This document shows positions 1 to 4,111 of a DNA stretch of 6,495 bases, piece after piece. Made by a program: the position numbers and the translations under genes. Where the stretch lies: assembly GCA_031178305.1 (NCBI GenBank), contig JAPSJG010000223.1, forward strand, positions 1-6,495, in the 5' to 3' direction. Under the pieces are notes generated by a model. It made no database searches. It was given only the letters and a program-made list of their open reading frames with translations, and had not been told where the DNA came from. The first letter of the stretch is position 1; every line of letters starts with the position of its first letter. The stretch comes from Sinorhizobium sp. GTDB lineage: Bacteria; Pseudomonadota; Alphaproteobacteria; Rhizobiales; Rhizobiaceae.

Positions 1-683
1 CGATAAAGAAGCATCTCCATGCGGCGCTTGTGGTCGGCAGTCGTCAGCAGCGCGGAAAACTCGGCGAGGATCTTGTCCTCGGTGTGCTTGTCCAGCGCGT
101 CCGTGGACCAGAGCGTCCTGAGATGCCCTGTCGCGGCTCCGTTCTTGCCTTCTGCAACGAGTGCGCGCGCAAGGATGATCGCGCCTTCCGCGGTTTCCGG
201 GCGGGTCGAGCCGAAGGCGGCGATCACGTCGGTCGCCGCGGGGTTCTCGCGGTAAAGCGCGCGTTCCGAATGGGCGCGCAGCGATTTCAGCCCGGGCCAG
301 CCGCGAAGTTCGCGCTGCGCTTTGGCGATCTCGAGCGACGGTATATCCTTCTGACCGGACACGGCGATCGCCCAGGTTAGGATATGCCGGTCGAGCGTGT
401 CCGCCCGCATGCCTTCGCGAATGGCGAGCGCCTTGTCCGCTTGCCGGTTCGAGAGCGCATCGAGGCCGGCCTTCAGGTCGCCGTGAAGGGGCGCGATTGC
501 AGCAGCGATGGCACCGGTGGTCTCTGCCGCAACACGTTCGGCTTTGGCCAGGGCGCTGGCCTTCCCAGGAGCCTCGGGCCTGCTCGTCGGGACGGGTATC
601 CGGCCCTCGGTTGCAACGGCAGAAGAGCCAATAATCGCGGCACCGATTATGGCGGCGGCAGACAGAAAAAGTGGTCTGCTCAT
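1..683 (-). CDS. Soluble lytic murein transglycosylase, N-terminal part (gene runs off left edge)
   Basis: This minus-strand frame stays open from an ATG at 683 to the left edge: 227 codons with no stop. The start of the protein is a clear signal peptide: MSR, then a hydrophobic Ala/Ile-rich core to about residue 20, then S-A-V-A (21-24) before T25, a good signal peptidase I site, so the product should be periplasmic. The rest is an Ala/Leu/Arg-rich helical region as in the superhelical 'U' domain of alphaproteobacterial Slt proteins. The stretch LTTADHKRRMEMLLY at residues 213-227 closely matches the family's 'LTPADHKARMDRLLY' pattern as I recall it. The family cleaves the MurNAc-GlcNAc bond of peptidoglycan to leave 1,6-anhydro ends, but the catalytic lysozyme-like domain lies outside the window. 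An in-frame GTG ten codons upstream is possible, but the ATG gives the better signal peptide. No strong Shine-Dalgarno is visible. The gene is divergent from dapA. Confidence 0.82.
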   Translation of the reverse strand, partial: MSRPLFLSAAAIIGAAIIGSSAVATEGRIPVPTSRPEAPGKASALAKAERVAAETTGAIAAAIAPLHGDLKAGLDALSNRQADKALAIREGMRADTLDRHILTWAIAVSGQKDIPSLEIAKAQRELRGWPGLKSLRAHSERALYRENPAATDVIAAFGSTRPETAEGAIILARALVAEGKNGAATGHLRTLWSTDALDKHTEDKILAEFSALLTTADHKRRMEMLLY

Positions 684-738
684 CAAGAGCCCCCGAGCTT
701 CCCCCTGTCTCACCTTCATTTGGCGCCGGTTTGGCTTA

Positions 739-760
739 ATGAAGGGTCAACGGCCTTCAT
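739..760. repeat. Small inverted repeat upstream of the transglycosylase
   Basis: ATGAAGG (739-745) and CCTTCAT (754-760) are perfect 7-base inverted arms around an 8-base spacer. A third copy, CCTTCAT, lies at 713-719, 30 bases before the transglycosylase ATG. A TTGACC hexamer (minus, 750-745) sits in the spacer, but no good -10 follows at 16-18 bases. It could be an operator or a chance dyad; seen in sequence only, function unknown. Confidence 0.3.
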
Positions 761-814
761 GGACGAGTGTCGGCGAGCGTCGCATCCCTTGCCGCTGGTC
801 CACTCCACAGCGCC

Positions 815-933
815 GCGCGTCTTATCAGACGCGCAAAGGTCGCTGTCGCACATTGAATTGCTGCATGTGTTTCTCCTTAAATCGAGGTCGATTTAAGGAG
901 ACATGCAGAAGCGATCGAATTGCACCGCGACAG
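815..933. repeat. Rhizobial intergenic palindromic element (RIME-like)
   Basis: The element has two parts. The first is a hairpin GCGCGTCT (815-822) / AGACGCGC (827-834) with the 4-base loop TATC. The second is a long imperfect palindrome. Its core is TCTCCTTAAATCGA (872-885) against its exact complement (888-901), only two bases apart. It continues outward with CTGCATG (861-867) / CATGCAG (902-908) across a 4-base bulge at 868-871, and ends with CTGTCGC (843-849) / GCGACAG (927-933). The layout of two sizeable palindromes in just over 100 bases fits the Rhizobium-specific intergenic mosaic elements. The words 'CTTATCAGACGC', 'AAAGGTCGCTGT' and 'TTGAATTGCTGCATG' are ones I recall recurring in rhizobial intergenic DNA. 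Family assignment is from memory; the palindromes are directly visible. Confidence 0.75.
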
Positions 934-956
934 ACGGGAAATGCATCTTCACGCCG

Positions 957-985
957 CTTGCCGCAGCCATGTCACATGATTATGG
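957..985 (+). promoter_or_regulatory. Weak promoter candidate for dapA
   Basis: CTTGCC (957-962) resembles the rhizobial sigma-70 -35 box CTTGAC. A 17-base spacer leads to TTATGG (980-985), a poor -10; GATTAT two bases earlier is an alternative. Transcription would start about 65-70 bases before the dapA ATG. The site overlaps the hairpin at 959-992, so both readings cannot be functional in the same simple way. Confidence 0.25.
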
Positions 986-998
986 TGCGGCAGTTTTT
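959..998 (+). terminator. Terminator-like hairpin in the dapA leader
   Basis: TGCCGCA (959-965) pairs with TGCGGCA (986-992). Inside it, after a one-base bulge at 966, CCAT (967-970) pairs with ATGG (982-985), giving an 11-pair stem with an 11-base loop. A G and then TTTTT (994-998) follow, as in an intrinsic terminator read on the plus strand. No gene ends just upstream, so it could terminate a small RNA or leader transcript coming through the palindromic element, act as an attenuator for dapA, or be fortuitous. Confidence 0.42.
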
Positions 999-1059
999 AA
1001 CCGTCGAATGCGGCTAAAGCGTGAGCGCGTCTTGCCCTTCGAGCCGTCAGGAGTTGTGC

Positions 1060-1944
1060 ATGTTCAAGGGTTCCATTCCCGCACTCGTAACCCCGTTCAC
1101 GTCCACCGGGGCGCTGGACGCGGATAGTTTCGTCGCGCATGTGGAATGGCAGATAAAAGAGGGCAGCCACGGTCTGGTGCCGGTGGGCACCACCGGCGAA
1201 TCTCCGACGCTCTCGCATGACGAGCACAAGAAGGTCGTGGAACTCTGTGTCGAGGCTGCCGCGCGGCGGGTGCCGGTCATTGCCGGCGCCGGTTCGAACA
1301 ACACGATCGAGGCGGTCGAACTTGCACAGCACGCCGAGAAGGCGGGCGCCGACGCCATCCTGGTCGTCACACCCTATTACAACAAGCCGACGCAGAAGGG
1401 GCTCTTTGCCCATTATGCGTCGATCGCGGAAGCCGTGAAGCTGCCGATCGTGATCTACAACATACCGGGCCGTTCGGTGGTCGACATGAGCGTCGAGACG
1501 ATGGCGGCGCTCGCGAAGGCTTATCCGACGATCATCGGCGTCAAGGATGCCACCGGCAAGATCGAGCGCGTATCCGAGCAACGCATGGCCTGCGGCAAGG
1601 CCTTCGTCCAGCTTTCCGGCGAGGACGCGACCGCGCTCGGCTTCAACGCGCATGGCGGTGTCGGCTGCATCTCCGTCACGGCGAATGTCGCGCCGCGCCT
1701 CTGCGCCGAGTTCCAGGAGGCGACGCTTGCCGGAAACTTCGCCAAGGCACTGGAGTATCAGGACAAGTTGATGCCGCTTCACAAGGCGATCTTCATGGAG
1801 CCCGGCCTCTGCGGCGCAAAATTCGCACTTCATCGCCTCGGCCGGATGAGCCGGGTCGTGCGTTCGCCGCTGCTCTCGGAACTGGAGCCGGCGACCGAGG
1901 CCGCGATCGACGCGGCTCTCAGGCATGCGGGACTGATGAACTGA
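1060..1944 (+). CDS. dapA: 4-hydroxy-tetrahydrodipicolinate synthase (DapA)
   Basis: DapA condenses pyruvate with L-aspartate semialdehyde in the cytoplasm, the first committed step to diaminopimelate and lysine. The 294-residue TIM-barrel protein has the usual family length and is complete. Visible catalytic residues: Thr44-Thr45 in PVGTTGES, Tyr133 in IYNIPGR, Arg138, and the Schiff-base lysine Lys162 in GVKDATG. Residues that form the lysine-inhibition site in E. coli DapA are also present (His53, His56, Asn80, Glu84, and Tyr106 in TPYYNKP), so feedback inhibition by lysine is plausible. The start is the ATG at 1060, because CAGGAG (1048-1053) lies six bases upstream and MFKGSIPALVTPF is the typical family N-terminus. 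An in-frame GTG at 1021 would add 13 unconserved residues. The stop overlaps the smpB start, so the two are probably one transcription unit. Diaminopimelate also enters peptidoglycan, which the divergent transglycosylase turns over. Confidence 0.97.
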   Translation: MFKGSIPALVTPFTSTGALDADSFVAHVEWQIKEGSHGLVPVGTTGESPTLSHDEHKKVVELCVEAAARRVPVIAGAGSNNTIEAVELAQHAEKAGADAILVVTPYYNKPTQKGLFAHYASIAEAVKLPIVIYNIPGRSVVDMSVETMAALAKAYPTIIGVKDATGKIERVSEQRMACGKAFVQLSGEDATALGFNAHGGVGCISVTANVAPRLCAEFQEATLAGNFAKALEYQDKLMPLHKAIFMEPGLCGAKFALHRLGRMSRVVRSPLLSELEPATEAAIDAALRHAGLMN

Positions 1945-2423
1945 TGGCACAAAAGGGCAGCGAGCGCACGGTCAGACGAGTTGTGGCGGAGAACCGCAAG
2001 GCCCGCTTCAACTACGAGATCGTCGACACCTACGAGGCCGGTCTCGTCCTGACCGGCACGGAGGTCAAATCGTTGCGCGAGGGCAAGGCCAACATCTCCG
2101 AGTCCTACGCGACCGACGAGGGCGGCGAGATCTGGCTGATCAATTCCTACCTACCGGAATATCTGCAGGCAAACCGCTTCAATCACGAGACCCGCCGCCG
2201 CCGGAAATTGCTCCTGTCGAAGCGCGAGGTCAATCGCCTGCAGGGTGCCGTCAACCGGGAAGGCATGTCGCTCGTGCCGCTCAGGATCTATTTCAACGAG
2301 CGCGGCCGTGCGAAGCTCGAACTGGCGCTCGCCAAGGGCAAGAAGCTGCACGACAAACGCGAGACCGCCAAGGAGCGCGACTGGAACCGGCAGAAGAACC
2401 GGCTGCTCAAGGAACGTGGGTGA
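1944..2423 (+). CDS. smpB: tmRNA-binding protein SmpB
   Basis: SmpB binds the tRNA-like part of tmRNA (ssrA) and delivers it to ribosomes stalled without a stop codon, so that the nascent chain is tagged for degradation (trans-translation). The protein has 159 residues, normal for the family. The oligonucleotide-binding barrel begins around NYEIVDTYEAGLVLTGTEVK (residues 23-42), followed by SLREGKANI and the HETRRRRKLLLSKRE block (81-95). The basic C-terminal tail begins with the conserved GKKLHDKRE (132-140) and ends RLLKERG; in the family this tail enters the decoding centre and mRNA channel. The ATG overlaps the dapA stop (TGATG, 1942-1946) and no strong Shine-Dalgarno precedes it, which points to translational coupling with dapA. 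The ssrA gene is not in this window. Confidence 0.97.
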   Translation: MAQKGSERTVRRVVAENRKARFNYEIVDTYEAGLVLTGTEVKSLREGKANISESYATDEGGEIWLINSYLPEYLQANRFNHETRRRRKLLLSKREVNRLQGAVNREGMSLVPLRIYFNERGRAKLELALAKGKKLHDKRETAKERDWNRQKNRLLKERG

Positions 2424-2448
2424 ATTCTATAGTCTTTTAGGAGGCTTT

Positions 2449-2497
2449 GCCCCTCATCCGCCTGCCGGCACCTTCTCCCCGCAGGCAGGGAGAAGGG
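2449..2497. repeat. Palindromic rhizobial intergenic repeat
   Basis: CCTTCTCCC (2471-2479) and GGGAGAAGG (2488-2496) are perfect 9-base inverted arms around an 8-base loop. The upstream GCCTGC (2460-2465) can alternatively pair with GCAGGC (2481-2486) in that loop. The module starting GCCCCTCATCC, then a purine-poor tract, then CTTCTCCCCG and GGGAGAAGG is one I recall as highly repeated between rhizobial genes (the A/B/C palindromic motifs of Sinorhizobium). Its stem may also help end transcripts from smpB or protect their 3' ends; no T run follows. The family name is from memory. Confidence 0.68.
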
Positions 2498-2532
2498 ACT
2501 CGCGGCGCCGCCTTCGCCTTTCGCACAACTTC

Positions 2533-2554
2533 AGCCGGCGCATAGCCCGGCTTT
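2533..2554. terminator. Weak hairpin between convergent smpB and NYN genes
   Basis: AGCCGG (2533-2538) pairs with CCGGCT (2547-2552) around an 8-base loop, and TTTAAAG follows on the plus strand. It lies directly beyond the stop codon of the minus-strand gene (2553-2555). The stem is short and the T run is only three bases, so it is a modest terminator candidate for smpB and only a 3'-end hairpin for the NYN gene. Confidence 0.35.
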
Positions 2555-3131
2555 AAAGCTCCACATCATCGGCTATCGGCTCGGCCGGGCGCGGCGTGCG
2601 TTCGGATGGCTCGCGCCCGATTTCGCCTCTTAGCGTTGCCAGATCGATGAAGTGGTCGGCCTGGCGGCGCAGGTCGTCGGCGATCATCGGCGGCTGGGTC
2701 GACATGGTCGAAACGACGGAGACCTTTCGGCCCTTGCGCTGCAGCGCCTCGACCAGCGTCGTAAAATCGCCGTCGCCGGAGAAGATCACCAGATGGTCGA
2801 CCGTCTCGGATTGCTCCATCGCGTCGATCGCCAGCTCGATGTCCATATTGCCCTTGATCTTGCGGCGGCCGAGCGAGTCGGTGAATTCCTTGGCCGGCTT
2901 GGTGACGACCTTGTAGCCGTTATAGTCGAGCCAGTCGATCAGCGGGCGGATCGAGGAATATTCCTGGTCCTCAATGAGAGCTGTGTAATAATAGGCTCTC
3001 AACAGATAGCCGCGCTTCTGGAACGCCTTGAGCAGCTTACGGTAATCGATGTCGAAACCTAGGCTCTTCGACGCGGCGTAGAGATTGGCGCCGTCGATGA
3101 ACAGAGCGATTTTCTCCCGAGGATCGAACAT
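2553..3131 (-). CDS. NYN domain (LabA/DUF88-like, PIN-like fold) protein
   Basis: The 192-residue protein shows the acidic pocket of NYN/LabA-type PIN-like domains: Asp13 in FIDGANLY near the N-terminus, Asp97 in KGNMDIELAIDAM, and Asp120/Asp122 in FSGDGDF. VSVVST and a helix with ADDLRRQADHFIDL (151-164) close the domain at about residue 167. These carboxylates bind metal in related nucleases, so an RNA-processing or RNA-degrading role is likely, but the substrate is unknown. The last 25 residues are Pro/Glu/Arg-rich and probably disordered. There is no signal peptide or membrane segment, so it should be cytoplasmic. The ATG is supported by AAGGA (minus, 3143-3139) seven bases upstream. The gene stands alone, convergent with smpB and divergent from rpoZ. 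Proteins of this type are widespread in alphaproteobacteria and usually annotated only by domain. Confidence 0.88.
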   Translation of the reverse strand: MFDPREKIALFIDGANLYAASKSLGFDIDYRKLLKAFQKRGYLLRAYYYTALIEDQEYSSIRPLIDWLDYNGYKVVTKPAKEFTDSLGRRKIKGNMDIELAIDAMEQSETVDHLVIFSGDGDFTTLVEALQRKGRKVSVVSTMSTQPPMIADDLRRQADHFIDLATLRGEIGREPSERTPRPAEPIADDVEL

Positions 3132-3204
3132 CGTAATTTCCTTTTCATGCCCTGCACTTATACCGGACCGCCCCTGCGGCAGGCTGCGCAGAAAATAGGT
3201 GCAC

Positions 3205-3238
3205 TACATTAATAATTGCTGATAATGCAAATAATGTA
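3205..3238. repeat. AT-rich dyad upstream of the NYN gene
   Basis: TACATTA and TAATGTA form 7-base outer arms, with TTGC and GCAA as inner arms around a 7-base loop; 4 and 1 unpaired bases separate the inner and outer arms. It lies about 75-105 bases before the NYN start codon, a reasonable place for a regulator site on that gene. No known operator is recognised. Confidence 0.3.
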
Positions 3239-3455
3239 AGTTAGGCGATTGCATTAATCCAAGTGGCGTACGCTGCCTATAGCAAATTTTAGCGGTTGCT
3301 GCAGATCATCCACACTTCAATTTGCGATTGCTGGTGGAATTCTTGCCTCGCTTTCGCTGAAATACAATCAGTATCTGTGGCGCTCCGCTGTATGCCTCAA
3401 ATGCGGTATTCTATCATGCGGCGGGGAATGATGTGAGCGCCGGATGCAGGAAAAA

Positions 3456-3484
3456 CTTGAACTTATGCGGTTTTGATTGTATCC
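3456..3484 (+). promoter_or_regulatory. Candidate promoter for rpoZ
   Basis: CTTGAA (3456-3461) matches the rhizobial -35 box CTTGAC in five of six bases. A 17-base spacer leads to GTATCC (3479-3484), which shares only the TAT core with CTATAT. Transcription would start near 3491 and give a leader of about 110 bases. It is the best promoter-like site in this intergenic region but not a strong one. Confidence 0.38.
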
Positions 3485-3558
3485 GGGCGCTAATTCCAGA
3501 AATCGGAGCCGATGGAACCGTCATGCTGCGGCCAATCCGGTTTCACGTCGTTAATCGC

Positions 3559-3579
3559 GCAGCGGCGAAACCGCCGCGC
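3559..3579 (+). other. GC-rich hairpin in the rpoZ leader
   Basis: GCGGCG (3562-3567) pairs with CGCCGC (3572-3577) across the loop AAAC. Two further GC pairs (3559-3560 with 3578-3579) extend it past a bulged A at 3561. It ends 11 bases before the AAGGA ribosome binding site (3591-3595), so it could influence translation or mRNA stability; no function is known. Confidence 0.3.
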
Positions 3580-3602
3580 TTCCAGTCGCAAAGGACAAGG
3601 CC

Positions 3603-4007
3603 ATGGCCCGCGTCACCGTCGAAGATTGCATCGATAAGGTCGAAAACCGTTTCGAACTCGTCCTGCTCGCCAGCCACCGCGCGCGTCTGATCTCGCAGGG
3701 CGCTCCGATTACGGTCGATCGGGACAATGACAAGAACCCGGTCGTCGCATTGCGCGAGATTGCCGATGAGGCGCTTTCTCCCGGCGACCTGAAGGAAGAT
3801 CTGATCCACTCTCTGCAGAAGCATGTGGAGGTGGACGAGCCCGAACCCGATGCGGCTGCGCTCGCCCAGACGGATGCCGCTGCTTTCGCGGAAGCTGCGG
3901 AAGAGGAAGACCAGCCGGAGGCGTTGACCTTCGACCGCATGTCCGAAGAGGAGCTGCTGGCCGGCATCGAGGGCCTGGTGCCCCCCGAAAAGAGCGACGA
4001 CTACTGA
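3603..4007 (+). CDS. rpoZ: RNA polymerase omega subunit (RpoZ)
   Basis: Omega helps fold and hold the beta' subunit of RNA polymerase and, in E. coli, forms part of ppGpp binding site 1. The conserved core is at the N-terminus: MARVTVEDCIDKVENRFELVLLASHRAR (shown by DCIDKV at 8-13, NRFELVLLASHRAR at 15-28), then ITVDRDNDKNPVVALREIAD (residues 36-55). The protein has 134 residues against 91 in E. coli. The extra part, from about residue 75, is rich in Ala, Glu and Asp with almost no basic residues, as is usual in Rhizobiaceae. AAGGA (3591-3595) lies seven bases before the ATG. The gene ends 40 bases before a strong terminator, and rel follows. This juxtaposition with the ppGpp enzyme gene resembles rpoZ-spoT of gammaproteobacteria. 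Confidence 0.95.
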   Translation: MARVTVEDCIDKVENRFELVLLASHRARLISQGAPITVDRDNDKNPVVALREIADEALSPGDLKEDLIHSLQKHVEVDEPEPDAAALAQTDAAAFAEAAEEEDQPEALTFDRMSEEELLAGIEGLVPPEKSDDY

Positions 4008-4047
4008 GATCCGTTCGGACACAGCAGTTCCAACGTGTTTTCGAAGC

Positions 4048-4080
4048 AGTGCGCCACTCCCACGATTGGCGCACTTTTTT
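4048..4080 (+). terminator. Intrinsic terminator after rpoZ
   Basis: AGTGCGCCA (4048-4056) and TGGCGCACT (4067-4075) form a perfect 9-pair stem with a 10-base loop, followed by a run of six T (4075-4080), then G and TTT. This is the strongest terminator in the window. It ends only 32 bases before the rel start codon. Confidence 0.9.
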
Positions 4081-4111
4081 GTTTGTGTGATTGCCATGGA
4101 GCCGCCAGCGG

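Larger units (their letters stand above)
684..1059. other. Divergent intergenic region, lytic transglycosylase / dapA
   Basis: This 376-base stretch holds no credible protein gene; the open frames across it are overlapping, arginine-rich and contain the palindromes described below. From left to right it contains a small dyad (739-760) near the transglycosylase start, a rhizobial two-palindrome element (about 815-933), a terminator-like hairpin with a T run (959-998), a weak promoter candidate overlapping that hairpin, and the dapA ribosome binding site (1048-1053). Promoters for both flanking genes must lie here or upstream, but none is a clean consensus match. Confidence 0.7.
3132..3602. other. 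AT-rich divergent intergenic region, NYN gene / rpoZ
   Basis: I see no credible gene in these 471 bases. The part from about 3190 to 3420 is clearly richer in A+T than the flanking genes. It contains the dyad TACATTA (3205-3211) / TAATGTA (3232-3238), with TTGC (3216-3219) / GCAA (3227-3230) inside it; a wide inverted pair GCAAATT (3282-3288) / AATTTGC (3319-3325); and a direct repeat GCGATTGC (3245-3252 and 3324-3331). Promoters of both flanking genes must lie here. On the minus strand TATAAG (3162-3157) is a -10 candidate for the NYN gene, but no convincing -35 precedes it. Confidence 0.6.

Noticed and set aside
384..896. Plus-strand open frames across 19-1127 upstream of dapA
   Set aside because: They are antisense to the transglycosylase start or run straight through the palindromic element; the signal peptide and the recognisable Slt sequence favour the minus strand.
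872..901. CRISPR repeat or phage attachment site at the large palindrome
   Set aside because: There is a single copy with no spacers, no integrase or tRNA gene nearby, and a close resemblance to rhizobial intergenic repeats.
1021..1059. GTG at 1021 as the dapA start
   Set aside because: The added 13 residues are not typical of DapA, while the ATG at 1060 has a well-placed CAGGAG and the standard family N-terminus.
934..1059. Lysine riboswitch in the dapA leader
   Set aside because: The leader is too short and lacks the multi-helix architecture of the lysine riboswitch, which is also not expected in this lineage; only the single hairpin is visible.
997..1950. A 317-codon open frame on the minus strand opposite dapA
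   Set aside because: Same reasoning: it is the shadow of dapA, has an Arg/His-rich composition, no domain and no plausible ribosome binding site.
3433..3690. 85-codon plus-strand frame overlapping the rpoZ start
   Set aside because: It runs into rpoZ in another frame, has no good ribosome binding site and resembles no known protein.
4091..4111. TTG at 4091 as the rel start
   Set aside because: It lies 11 bases after the terminator T run and has no ribosome binding site; the ATG at 4112 gives the typical MMRQYELVE beginning.
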